In this document: positions 38,072-46,737 of the stretch, piece by piece
How positions within the stretch are numbered: the stretch's first letter is position 1
How the letters are laid out: each line of letters begins with the position of its first letter
Assembly (NCBI RefSeq): GCF_003664995.1
Contig: NZ_JFHL01000014.1
Span: forward strand, 1-64,000
Origin: Mesotoga sp. BH458_6_3_2_1
GTDB taxonomy: Bacteria; Thermotogota; Thermotogae; Petrotogales; Kosmotogaceae
DNA length: 64,000 nucleotides
Reading direction: 5' to 3'
Translations under genes and position numbers: made by a program
The notes under the pieces: generated by a model
Told to the model about the DNA's origin: nothing
Databases searched by the model: none
Seen by the model: the letters and a program-made list of their open reading frames with translations, nothing else

Positions 38072-38964
38072 GCTCTTGAAAGAGTGGAGTTGACGTCTGC
38101 TTCAAATTTCTCCAAGGCCTCGCCTGAGAACTCAAAGCTGTATGGTGGAAATGTGTCCGAAGAATGGAACACACTCATAGGGTCGTCGATGAATCCTCTA
38201 GCTGAATCAAATGAGGAGAAGACTATTTTATCCCTCAGTTTTGATAGGCATGATATCTTTTCAATCGTTAGGTGAACATGGCCAAAGCCTCTTGATTTCT
38301 GCCCACCAGCTTTTTGATAACCATGATTAATATGTGCAAAAGTTTTTAACAGCAGAGCGAGCTGCCACTTTTCTGGATTCTTAAGGAATATGCTTCCAAA
38401 AAATTGGCCGCCGGAGAGACACTCAATGTCATAAAGTGCTCTATTTGCTACCGAACCTGACTTCCTGTCAATCTTTATTCCATGTCTGATATTTAAGTAC
38501 TTCTCGATGTCGGTAACCGCTTTCATTTTTTCTTCTCGAGTATTCTCCGGCTTGTAAGGAAAGAGGTCATCGAATCTGACGATCGATCCAACTGCAGTTG
38601 AGCCGAACATTTTGCATGAATAACAGGAATTCCGGTATCTTAGCAGACCATCATTCTCTCTTTCAAGAGTACCCCTGTTGATTTCCTTCTTCCCACAGTC
38701 AGCACCCCTTTGATGAGAGAAGCCGCATACTTCCTTTGACAGCGCCTTTAATATGCTTTCTATATGGCTTCTGAAAACTCCCTTCATTGAACTTCCGGGA
38801 ACATAAATAGAGTAACCGTAAGGTGTGTTAATCCTTACGAACGGATTGTCAGGAGCTGTCGGATCTGGTGAATCTCCGCCGGCTCGTATTACAAACGCTG
38901 TTTTTGGCTCGAGTGAATAGTCGATCTTTATATGGCTCCTAAGTTCTCCAAAGAGTGTACTCAT
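38065..38964 (-). CDS. Type III Cas7 (Csm3-like) RAMP protein
   Basis: The 299-residue protein aligns by eye with Csm3: AGGDSPDPTAPDNPFVRI, where Asp39 matches the catalytic Asp of Csm3, then YVPGSSMKGVFRSHIES. It has cysteines in CGFSHQRGADC and CYSCKMFGS, and a Gly-rich loop KAGGQKSRGFGHVHL. It should form part of the crRNA backbone and cut target RNA. GGAGG precedes the ATG. It lies directly after the second Csm3-like gene with a four-base overlap. Confidence 0.85.
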   Translation of the reverse strand: MSTLFGELRSHIKIDYSLEPKTAFVIRAGGDSPDPTAPDNPFVRINTPYGYSIYVPGSSMKGVFRSHIESILKALSKEVCGFSHQRGADCGKKEINRGTLERENDGLLRYRNSCYSCKMFGSTAVGSIVRFDDLFPYKPENTREEKMKAVTDIEKYLNIRHGIKIDRKSGSVANRALYDIECLSGGQFFGSIFLKNPEKWQLALLLKTFAHINHGYQKAGGQKSRGFGHVHLTIEKISCLSKLRDKIVFSSFDSARGFIDDPMSVFHSSDTFPPYSFEFSGEALEKFEADVNSTLSRAW

Positions 38965-39719
38965 ACTATAACCTCCGCTATATGGTTTCTAGCAGCGATT
39001 CTCATATTTTCGATCTCAGGATCTGAAAGTCTGACTGCGCCGCCTTCTTTCAAAATACTCTCTTTGTCAATCTTGTGTATGTTGAAAGACAGCTTCACTC
39101 TTCCAAGACCAGCTGACTTTTTTCCGCCAAGTCTGATAAATCCCTCATTCATAAGATCGATGATCATCAATACATATCCAACCTGATAATCATCAACGTT
39201 CTCGAGCAATATCTCTCCGGCGAAAACCGTTCCAGGATTCACAACTTCAAAATCGTACTTCCTACCACCTGCAGCATTTTCAGTATCTCTTCTTATCATC
39301 ACTCCATCTCTGATTGACGTAAAACTCTCGCCTGGCTCACCCTTCCTTATGGCGTCACTTATGTAAATGTGAGAAGAAATCGACTGTGAACCGAAGAGGG
39401 AACATACTTCGCAACTCTGTTCAATATCTTTGTACAATTTCTCGTTTGAGGAATCTTTTGAGCTATAACTGCACGTTGAATTTGTGCTGTCACAAACATA
39501 GAGACCTCTCATTCGTAGTATCGCTTCCAAGTTTGACCTAAAGACCCCTTTAAGAGATGCTCCGGGAATCACTGCATTTCCATCGGGCATTCGCATTATT
39601 GCGTTATCTGAATCGAGGGGTGAGATTGATTGATTACCAACTCCAATATGAAGAGGAGTGATGAGCTCTATTTCTATGTCTAGAGTATATCGATTGATAA
39701 AAGTATCAAAGAATCTCAT
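38961..39719 (-). CDS. Type III Cas7 (Csm3-like) RAMP protein
   Basis: This 252-residue RAMP has LHIGVGNQSISPLDSDNAIM, in which Asp38 matches the Csm3 catalytic position, then VIPGASLKGVFRSNLEAIL, a CEVCSLFGS knuckle and RLGGKKSAGLGRVKL. It is the closest of the set to canonical Csm3. It begins with an ATGA overlap with the small-subunit gene and is preceded by GGGAGG. Confidence 0.87.
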   Translation of the reverse strand: MRFFDTFINRYTLDIEIELITPLHIGVGNQSISPLDSDNAIMRMPDGNAVIPGASLKGVFRSNLEAILRMRGLYVCDSTNSTCSYSSKDSSNEKLYKDIEQSCEVCSLFGSQSISSHIYISDAIRKGEPGESFTSIRDGVMIRRDTENAAGGRKYDFEVVNPGTVFAGEILLENVDDYQVGYVLMIIDLMNEGFIRLGGKKSAGLGRVKLSFNIHKIDKESILKEGGAVRLSDPEIENMRIAARNHIAEVIV

Positions 39720-40039
39720 CTTCTCCCTCCCCTTTCAGCGGCAACAAACTTCGCAAACCTTGCCATGTAACCGAAGTAATATGAAATGGCTTCGAGAGTT
39801 TCTTCTTTAGCAAACTCCTTTATCTTTTCTACCTCTTTCATGAGTCCTTTTCTGAAAGGAAAAGTGTCCCTTCCAATCTGGTACTTCAGGTAGTTTTCAA
39901 ATTCCTCGACGCAAGATGACTGCTTTGCGATTTCGCAAAACTTACGAAGCTGCGTATCAGTATCAGTTCTGGACCCACCGCTCTGATAATATTCCTCTGC
40001 CATAGTAACCAGCTTTCTCTTTTGATCAGCACTGATCAT
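39716..40039 (-). CDS. Type III small subunit, Cas11 (Csm2-like)
   Basis: The 107-residue all-helical protein has the Csm2-style sequence TQLRKFCEIAKQSS, YLKYQIGRD and a closing helix EAISYYFGYMARFAKFV. Csm2 subunits form the inner filament of type III complexes. GGAGG precedes the ATG, and the gene lies between csx10 and a cas7 gene, the expected place. Confidence 0.75.
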   Translation of the reverse strand: MISADQKRKLVTMAEEYYQSGGSRTDTDTQLRKFCEIAKQSSCVEEFENYLKYQIGRDTFPFRKGLMKEVEKIKEFAKEETLEAISYYFGYMARFAKFVAAERGGRR

Positions 40040-40052
40040 ATCTATTCCTCCT

Positions 40053-41609
40053 TCACTTATAGATAACGAACTGACCGTATCCAGACCCGGTGAACTTTCC
40101 CAAACCTTTTATATATAGCTTCTCAACAGTCTCAACGGATTCTTCAACTGACAAATCGGTGTCGTAGATAAGAACCGTTCCTGCAGAAACGACATTTTGG
40201 AAAGGTTTAAGATTGTTGGAGGCTGAAGACCATCCCGAGGTATGAGAAGTCTTCAATAGGCTCAATGTGAGTTTGAACTCATTACCAAGCAGCATCTCTA
40301 TATTCTCGCCTTTCCGAAGTATGAGATCCGAGGTTAGCAGAATCGGAACATACGTACGATCTTTTCCCGAAACAGCTATCTGAATACTGTCATTGAAACT
40401 TCTTATTTCTGCTGACAAATCGATAGTATATTTTTTGATTTCTACAACTCTTACAAGTCCAAATCCTCTGGTCTTTGAATTGCCAATGTATAGCCAATCT
40501 TCATTAAGCACACTCAGAAGAGATTCCGACTCGGATCTGAAGAGTCCCGACATTTTATTATGGAAATACGTATTGTAAGTTCTCAGGGATCCGTCCTTTG
40601 CACTTCGTAACTTACTGTCAAGCGACACCTGAGTTGACGTATCACCTTTTCCTGAATCAAAAACACCGGTTCCTAGGACATACCATTTTCCGGCCCGGTC
40701 AAGTCTCTTACCGTTTCTAGCGTTTTTTACCGACAATTTCTTGCCTCTACTATTCTCAATGCTGGATATTAGTATAGTCCTCAGTTGATCGAATATTTCG
40801 TCAGAGTCTTCAGAATACTTCGCCCTAAGAATCGAGTCCGGGGAGGGATATGCAATAGCATCGTCTATCATTGGATAAAGGTTGGGAAACTTCACCCTTT
40901 CTAGTAGAAATATTTCTTTAAAATCCTTGGTGTCTTTCGACAATCGTGCCGCATATGCTCCTCTAAGTGTAGATCCCGGGATGTATTTGGCAGAGTTGTA
41001 CAGGTAAGACTTAGTTCTTTCCGAGGTGACCAGAAAAGGCTCCATTGGTTCGCATATTATCTGTGCTACTCTTGCTTGGGGAATATTCTTTATGCTGCTT
41101 TTCTCCACTTTGCCAGTTAGTCTGATGTCTATGAAACCGTAGCCGGCCGACTTCTTTGAACCGAGTTTCTTTGTGAGAGAGAGTAAGAGTAAAAGAATCC
41201 TCTCCTCGCTAGAAGTCAAGGGTGAAACGGTAAATACTTTTCCCTGGAACTTCACTCCAGTATTCACAGCACGTACCTTAAACAGCTTCTTTTGGCTCAC
41301 TGTCCTTGTCTTCCTATCCATAGAAATATGGGTGCGCTCAATAAAAAGGTTTGAATCACCTGGAGTCTTAACCGATAATTCAGTGAAGATGAGCTTTCCC
41401 TGATTTTCAGAATCACCAAAAAGAGAATTGACTTCATTTACGTATTCGCTTAGCATAGGCGAGACTTCTCTCAATGCTCCCTTAATGGCTGAACCTGGTA
41501 TTATTGGAAGGTTTTTCTTCATTGCAATGTCCTTTGACCAGACATCGCTTCCCGAATTTGAGCCAATAAGAAGAGGCGATTTGGTCTCGACTTCGATGTT
41601 GTATATCAC
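40053..41609 (-). CDS. csx10: Csx10-like double RAMP protein (Cas7-Cas5)
   Basis: Two RAMP units are visible in 518 residues. The first (1-175) has LPIIPGSAIKGALREV and LGSKKSAGYGFIDI, like a Cas7 subunit. The second (about 185-515) has LVTSERTKSYLYN, YIPGSTLRGAYAARL and GNSKTRGFGLVRV, as in Csx10, the Cas5-like subunit that marks type III-D. Its second unit would bind the crRNA 5' handle. The GTG start overlaps the cas10 stop (GTGA). Whether the N-terminal unit is universal in Csx10 or a special fusion needs alignment. Confidence 0.8.
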   Translation of the reverse strand: MIYNIEVETKSPLLIGSNSGSDVWSKDIAMKKNLPIIPGSAIKGALREVSPMLSEYVNEVNSLFGDSENQGKLIFTELSVKTPGDSNLFIERTHISMDRKTRTVSQKKLFKVRAVNTGVKFQGKVFTVSPLTSSEERILLLLLSLTKKLGSKKSAGYGFIDIRLTGKVEKSSIKNIPQARVAQIICEPMEPFLVTSERTKSYLYNSAKYIPGSTLRGAYAARLSKDTKDFKEIFLLERVKFPNLYPMIDDAIAYPSPDSILRAKYSEDSDEIFDQLRTILISSIENSRGKKLSVKNARNGKRLDRAGKWYVLGTGVFDSGKGDTSTQVSLDSKLRSAKDGSLRTYNTYFHNKMSGLFRSESESLLSVLNEDWLYIGNSKTRGFGLVRVVEIKKYTIDLSAEIRSFNDSIQIAVSGKDRTYVPILLTSDLILRKGENIEMLLGNEFKLTLSLLKTSHTSGWSSASNNLKPFQNVVSAGTVLIYDTDLSVEESVETVEKLYIKGLGKFTGSGYGQFVIYK

Positions 41610-43180
41610 GCTCTCACCCCATTCTGTAATGACATCGCTTTACTGAGTTCCATTAAAGTCAACACTTTACTTTCAATCTCTTCTTCTGAAGTGTCACCTA
41701 TTAGGAAATACTTGTTTATCATTTCTACGATATTCATTCCTAAGTCGTGAGATTTTTCTCCATGAGCGTAGAAATATCTCATGTTCAGTTTCGCAACCAA
41801 AGGATCATCTGCCATGCACGAAATTATCTTCTGAAGGAGGTTTGAAAACTTCTTGGGATCATCTATTCTTATGATTCGAAGAATCTCCTCAAACTCACTC
41901 ATCGGCAATCCTTTTCCCAAAGTCTCCTTTACCCTGTGACTAACACCAGGAGCTGTGAAAAAATGCTCCTGGATAGGGTTGAGAGAATTTTGAAGCAGCA
42001 TTCTGAATGCAACATAATTCCCCGGATTAGAGTAGTTAGCTTTGTACGCAGCTTTCTTGGCTGATTTTAACAATTCCTCAACTACTTCAAAAATGAATCT
42101 CACCGGAAGCTTCTTTGGAACTAGTGCCATTCCACAACAGAAACCTATTCCAAGCGCTTTGAAACCATTGTTGATACTCTCGGTAAGTGTTTTATATACT
42201 GCGAATAACTTTGCTGCAGGTACGAAGAGAAGTAAATCGTCTCCTCCGATTATTGGAGTCGAATAAGTGCCTTCTAACTTGTTTTCTACAATTGCTTTTT
42301 TCAGCGATTCTGAAACGCATCGTTCAATTGCCTGGCTCTTCTCTCTATAATCTCTTTCGTCACGGATCTTCGAGTACAGATTTCCCAAGTTATTGCCATC
42401 GATATAAATGACGCCGAACAGGTTATTTTGCGATTCAGGATCCTCAGTCACATCGATATCGTTTATAGAAAGTGCCATCTTCCTGTTCTTGATCAATTCA
42501 TTAGCAAGGTCTCTCTTTTCTTTGCATACCGGGCAAATATAATGGACCTCATCGTAAGATTCAATTTTTATCTGTGCGGCTTCTCTTGAACAGAACTCAC
42601 ATCTTTGTATTTCTTCTGTTAGAAGGAAACTACTGAATATCTCTTCGTTTCTTCTCTCTCTAAGTTTTGTAGATAGCCACTCGAAAAGATCAGAGAATTC
42701 TCCTGTACCCGTTAAGTCCTTAAGATCTTCTATCGGTGTTCCATTCCCGCGTTTCTTAAGACCATATATTAACTCATAAGGCTCAAGATTGACTCGCGAC
42801 ACAATCAACTTAGCTCCGGGGACATTCTTTGAGAAACTCTCGTTCAGCCAATCGGTAATGATTTTGCTATCCTCTACACTGCATATAAGTAACCCAGTTC
42901 CACCTGCGGCAATAACTACATGCGAACCCAATTTCTCGAGTTCCTCTGTTGCAAGACTATCGAATCTGCTCAAAGCATTGCTTGCACCAAACATCCCTCT
43001 GAAATCCGATGTAGAGAAGATGTACCTTTTTATTGAGGGAACATCGTACGAAAGAACACAGATTTTGGGAAGCGATTCATCTCTGTTATCCAGCCTCCTC
43101 CTAAGTTCTTCGTCCGTAGATCCTGTGCATTTTGCGAGTATTCTAATCACCGCTTCTTTGTCAAACAAACTCAAATTCAT
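41606..43180 (-). CDS. cas10: Cas10, HD-less, cyclase-competent
   Basis: This is the large type III subunit (524 residues). Two palm domains flank a zinc finger (Cys194, Cys197, Cys216, Cys219). The second palm has YIDGNNLG at 259-266 and GGDD at 312-315, the metal-binding cyclase motif that makes cyclic oligoadenylate. No N-terminal HD nuclease domain is present; the chain begins with the first palm. DNA cleavage is thus not expected, and signalling to the CARF proteins should be the output. GGAGGG precedes the ATG. Confidence 0.9.
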   Translation of the reverse strand: MNLSLFDKEAVIRILAKCTGSTDEELRRRLDNRDESLPKICVLSYDVPSIKRYIFSTSDFRGMFGASNALSRFDSLATEELEKLGSHVVIAAGGTGLLICSVEDSKIITDWLNESFSKNVPGAKLIVSRVNLEPYELIYGLKKRGNGTPIEDLKDLTGTGEFSDLFEWLSTKLRERRNEEIFSSFLLTEEIQRCEFCSREAAQIKIESYDEVHYICPVCKEKRDLANELIKNRKMALSINDIDVTEDPESQNNLFGVIYIDGNNLGNLYSKIRDERDYREKSQAIERCVSESLKKAIVENKLEGTYSTPIIGGDDLLLFVPAAKLFAVYKTLTESINNGFKALGIGFCCGMALVPKKLPVRFIFEVVEELLKSAKKAAYKANYSNPGNYVAFRMLLQNSLNPIQEHFFTAPGVSHRVKETLGKGLPMSEFEEILRIIRIDDPKKFSNLLQKIISCMADDPLVAKLNMRYFYAHGEKSHDLGMNIVEMINKYFLIGDTSEEEIESKVLTLMELSKAMSLQNGVRA

Positions 43181-43203
43181 ATCCCTCCAATCTAAGAGAG
43201 TCT

Positions 43204-44334
43204 TCAGAGCAAATATCTGTTGATAACTTCAACCGCTTTTTCTAGTTCATATGGATTTCTAGCTGTCGTTCGGATTTCCATGTACAGTGTTCCGCCTCTA
43301 GTACTGTATCTTGCCTTAATGATTTCCCCGAACTGCTTGCAGACGAATTCATTTCTGTCAAATTTTTGGCTTGAGCCCCTCACCAATACTTCTTCGATGA
43401 ATGGAATGGATACCAGCTTGTCTATGAATGATTGATTGTCCGAAATCATCTTGTTTGAATGGGCTTCTTTGGAGCTTTTCTTTAGTCTGTTCTCTATCGG
43501 TACAGAGCTATCCTTAAGACTCGCTTCAACATCCAGCTTTCCAAGACTCAATCTGCAGGCTTGGACAAAAACCTCGCCCATCGGACTCAGTGAAAGCATA
43601 TGACCTACTGAATCCTGTTCGCGGTCTATGAGAAGCTTAATTTCTGCGGGAAGCGAACTGAAGTTGATCCTGTAATCGTACTCTCTTTCCAGATCTTTTT
43701 CGTTTATTACGGAATTCATTTCCAGAGTGTCGAGAAGGCCTTTGTTCTCGAGCCAAAGCTCAACATCAAGAGACAGAGGCATTGGTGGCAGCTTTATAAC
43801 GCCATCAAATGTCTCGAAGCGGTAATAAACTGGGATCTTAACCCCCATCCCGAAAGCTAGAGAAAGCGCGATCTGAGCCTTGTATCCTCCTGTAGCGTTG
43901 ATAAGTAGATTATCCATGTGATGTTTGTAAATCTCGGCAATTTTCTTAACTAGATTACGCAAGCCTTTGTTCTGGAAATCGTCTGGTCTTGAGTCATCAA
44001 GATCGGATATTGGATTCACGGAGACATTTTCGAAGCTCATATCTTTCGAGTGATCAAAGAATGATTTGAGAGCGTCACCGATCTTCTTGCCTTCTTCGGT
44101 ATCCGAGGTCAAGAAGTATAGGTAGTCTCTCGAAGACAAGACAGACTGAGAAAGAATTGACGCAAGAGAGTTAATCTCAGCTCCAAAGTCGCGATTCCCG
44201 ATCGGATCTTTCAAGTGAAGCAGACGATCAGCAATTTCAATCGAAGCCATGGAGCACAGTTTTCTCAAGCTTGCTCCAACTGTGCAGATAATCGTGTTTA
44301 TGACGGTTTCCCCCTGTCTTCCCTCAAAGTGCAA
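43204..44334 (-). CDS. CARF-domain protein, APE2256/Csm6-like
   Basis: Residues 12-190 form a CARF domain (NTIICTVGASLRKL and NATGGYKAQIALSLA at 146-160). A linker resembling a winged helix follows, and the last 75 residues (IEEVLVRGSSQKF, ARYSTRGGTLYMEI) form a small alpha/beta module I cannot name. No HEPN RxxxxH motif is evident, so it is not an ordinary Csm6. It could be a ring nuclease or an effector with a new output domain. The start is uncertain: the TTG at 44334 has a poor site, whereas GGGGG at about 44305 points to a non-canonical ATA near 44301. Confidence 0.78.
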   Translation of the reverse strand: MHFEGRQGETVINTIICTVGASLRKLCSMASIEIADRLLHLKDPIGNRDFGAEINSLASILSQSVLSSRDYLYFLTSDTEEGKKIGDALKSFFDHSKDMSFENVSVNPISDLDDSRPDDFQNKGLRNLVKKIAEIYKHHMDNLLINATGGYKAQIALSLAFGMGVKIPVYYRFETFDGVIKLPPMPLSLDVELWLENKGLLDTLEMNSVINEKDLEREYDYRINFSSLPAEIKLLIDREQDSVGHMLSLSPMGEVFVQACRLSLGKLDVEASLKDSSVPIENRLKKSSKEAHSNKMISDNQSFIDKLVSIPFIEEVLVRGSSQKFDRNEFVCKQFGEIIKARYSTRGGTLYMEIRTTARNPYELEKAVEVINRYLL

Positions 44335-44431
44335 TCCCCTAGAAAAACTGAAGTCAGAATGGAAATTGAATTGATTATGAACGAATTATATCAGTTACTT
44401 TGTGGATATCCAAAGGCCATACTAGCTATTC

Positions 44432-44695
44432 TCATAGAATTTGCGTTTCTTTGGCCTTGTCAAGGCCAATAATTTCCTTCTTGTAATCATTTGACAGGCT
44501 CGAGCTGAATATTATAACTGAGTCCTCTTGCGTGTTCATGAGTCTTTTCAGTCCAGACTTCACTTTCTTAAGCTCTGCGTAAGTCAACTCTCCCTCAAAG
44601 ACGGAATTCTGGATCCAGTTCAGGTAACGGCGGAGATACTTCAGCACCTTTGCTACTCTCTTCTCGTTCACATCATACACAAGTATTATCCACAT
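44432..44695 (-). CDS. cas2: Cas2
   Basis: This 87-residue protein has the ferredoxin-like Cas2 fold with IILVYDVNEKRVAKVLKYLR (metal-site Asp8), NSVFEGELTYAELKKV and DSVIIFSS. It is the dimeric core of the spacer-integration complex with Cas1. GGGGG lies before the ATG. It heads the type III operon, while cas1 lies on the far side of the CRISPR array, about 8 kb away. Confidence 0.93.
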   Translation of the reverse strand: MWIILVYDVNEKRVAKVLKYLRRYLNWIQNSVFEGELTYAELKKVKSGLKRLMNTQEDSVIIFSSSLSNDYKKEIIGLDKAKETQIL

Positions 44696-44858
44696 TTAGC
44701 CCCCATGAGTAATAGATCCTGGTAGAAAGACCTCCATTCAATTCGGACTATTTTGAGTAAGAAGTGAAGTAGGTATTGTCCCTTCCATGAGTTGAGAACT
44801 ATCATAGGATTGTCCAGGAGCATATGTTTAAAGCCATATTCTTGCAATACTGAACTTT

Positions 44859-45050
44859 TTACATACTAAAAATCTTGTCCGTGATCTTCTTCGCGATTAC
44901 TGTGTTTCCGTTATCCATCTCTCTGCTCGTTGTTGCGGTAGCTTTGACTGTTAGAAATACCGCACATGCACCTGCTACAATGACAGCACAGGTATGTACT
45001 GCAGAGCGGATATTTTTGCACTTCTCTTCAAATGAGAGTTTGACCGACAT
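44859..45050 (-). CDS. Small single-pass membrane protein
   Basis: The 63-residue protein has a basic N-terminus (EEKCKNIRSAVH) and one hydrophobic segment (CAVIVAGACAVFLTVKA). No family is known to me. It has a good ribosome binding site (AAAGGTGGTGA) and its own copy of the recurrent promoter-like motif 43 bases upstream, which supports it as a real gene. It lies between the CRISPR array and cas2. Confidence 0.6.
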   Translation of the reverse strand: MSVKLSFEEKCKNIRSAVHTCAVIVAGACAVFLTVKATATTSREMDNGNTVIAKKITDKIFSM

Positions 45051-45092
45051 ACTTTCACCACCTTTCTCCTATAAGTTGACTATTCCAAGTTT

Positions 45093-45108
45093 CATAATCA
45101 CACTTTTT
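45093..45108 (-). promoter_or_regulatory. Recurrent promoter-like motif (copy 2)
   Basis: On the minus strand AAAAAGTGTGATTATG, then about 43 bases to the ATG of the small membrane protein. Confidence 0.6.
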
Positions 45109-46180
45109 GTGTAGATTTGCTTTTTGGCAATCGCGTTTCATTCTTCCGACGCTTCTATCTCCTTATCTGTGAGGCTGTGTTTAACTGACGTGGCTTCAAG
45201 TCATGTGGGTACACAAGGAATGAGCTGGGATAGTTTAAGATCATTCTCCTTTGCTTTTTGCATTTGTTGCGACCCGCTTTTTCTTAAGAGTTTTGAGCTG
45301 AGAAGACTTCTTTTTCCATGAATTGAAAGAGTTTATTGCTTCGAATCTCGAGTCTGAAAAAAGAAATCAAGAATCACGTTTGAGCACTAAATTGTCTATT
45401 AAGCTCTTTAATAAATGCTTTTAGCCATTTCTAGATGCAAGTGAAGACTTTCTAACGCGAAAAAATCAACGCGCAAGTCGTACGCAACCAATGTGCAATC
45501 CATACGCACTTTCAACCCACTATGCTGATTGCACATAATTCCCTTCCGAAAAGGGATAGCATTAATTAAAAATGCAGTACTGCGACGATTCTACGCGCAA
45601 GTCATGCGCAGACTATGCGCAACTTTCGCGCGAACCACGCACCCGCACATTATATATAAACAAAACAAAACAAGACAAAACAAAACATAAAACATTCTTT
45701 CTCCTAAAGGAGAAACGAAAGTTTTGCTTTCGGAAGAACCAACTGAAGAGACGAAAAAGCCGAGAGATCAAAGAAGTTTTTGTTGACATGATTAAGAACC
45801 GTTCTTTGTTAAGATCAATCGAGAAAGATCATTTAGAGACGTTCGCTGCGCTCACGAAAAGGCGAGAAATAGAAAAGCCAGTCTGCTGGCGCAGGCCAGT
45901 CTTTGCTTCGCAAAGGCCAGTTCCGACTTCGTCAGGCAAAGAGCCACTATTAGGAACGGGTTATGAAAATCGGGTTAGTGGGAGCGAGTTATCAAAACGG
46001 TTTATGAATATCGAAAAACCATTCAACGGCTAACCAGTCCCTTTGCTCTTTCCAACCACCAACCTGCTAACCCCAACCACGGTTTCCCAAAAGCCCAGAT
46101 CCTGAACAGGAGCTTTTCAGGATGACAAACTGAGTTGGTTCTTACAATCTAACGTCTTGGCTCTTGAGAGGTTCTTCCTC
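45109..46180. other. Gene-free, compositionally odd region
   Basis: No gene is supported. From about 45465 to 45650 words such as GCGCAAGTC, TACGCAAC and GCGCAACTTTCGCGC recur with variations. An AAACAAAACAAGACAAAAC tract lies near 45658-45690, and CTCCTAAAGGAG near 45703 forms a hairpin. From 45880 GGCCAGT and GGGTTA words recur. A palindromic unit at 46099-46123 leads into the first tandem-hairpin element. Confidence 0.5.
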
Positions 46181-46296
46181 CTGGCGAAGCCAGCCATGCG
46201 TCCCCGGATGGTTCTCCGGGCATTGCGTCCGCCGATGCTCTTCGGCGCATCACTTCCCGGGATGATCTTCCCGGCACAGCGTCCTGCCGAAGGCAG
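46181..46296. repeat. Tandem hairpin element, copy 1
   Basis: Five consecutive hairpins are separated by nine-base linkers: CTGGC-GAA-GCCAG, then CCCGGA/TCCGGG, CGCCGA/TCGGCG, CCGGGA/TCCCGG, each with a six-base loop, then CTGCC-GAA-GGCAG. The linkers are similar (CATTGCGTC, CATCACTTC, CACAGCGTC). It ends directly at a truncated CRISPR repeat. Confidence 0.75.
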
Positions 46297-46301
46297 CAAT
46301 T

Positions 46302-46461
46302 CATACCACTATGGTTCTTACGCAACGGTGATGAAATGAAGATCTCCACACGGAAGATGACCTAGTTTCCATACCACTATGGTTCTTACGCAACGGGAAC
46401 AGGTGGCAAAGATGACTCCGGAGCAGATCAAGTTTCCATACCACTATGGTTCATACAAGAG
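46302..46461 (-). CRISPR. CRISPR array block A
   Basis: There are three family-1 repeats: a 5'-truncated copy at 46302-46326, a full copy at 46365-46394, and a copy at 46432-46461 whose last nine bases are changed to ATACAAGAG. Spacers are 38 and 37 bases. The block is cut off from a leader by the element at 46462-46737. Confidence 0.88.
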
Positions 46462-46737
46462 CAGTCCTCCGTTGACCGTCCCAGAGCATGGACCCGTCCT
46501 CCGAAAGGATCAAAGACCAGATCCTGAACAGGAGCATTTCAGGATGACAAAATAGTTGGTTCTCACAGCCTAACATAATGCCCCTTGAAGGATCTTTCCT
46601 CCTGGCGAAGCCAGCCATGCGTCCCCGGATGCTTTTCCGGGCATTGCGTCCGCCGATGATCCTCGGCGCATCACTTCCCGGGATGATCTTCCCGGCACAG
46701 CGTCCTGCCGAAGGCAGCAATTAGCCATTCGGTCATC
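46462..46737. repeat. Element interrupting the array (copy 2)
   Basis: The insertion begins with CAGTCCTCCGTTGACCGTCC, contains the palindromic unit at 46521-46545 and a five-hairpin tandem at 46602-46717 with the same linkers as copy 1, and ends GCAGCAATT. About 15 bases of residual spacer precede the next repeat. Confidence 0.7.

Noticed and set aside
45572-46033. A 153-codon plus-strand frame
   Set aside because: The product is low-complexity (Lys/Gln/Thr tracts), has no ribosome site and runs into interspersed repeats.
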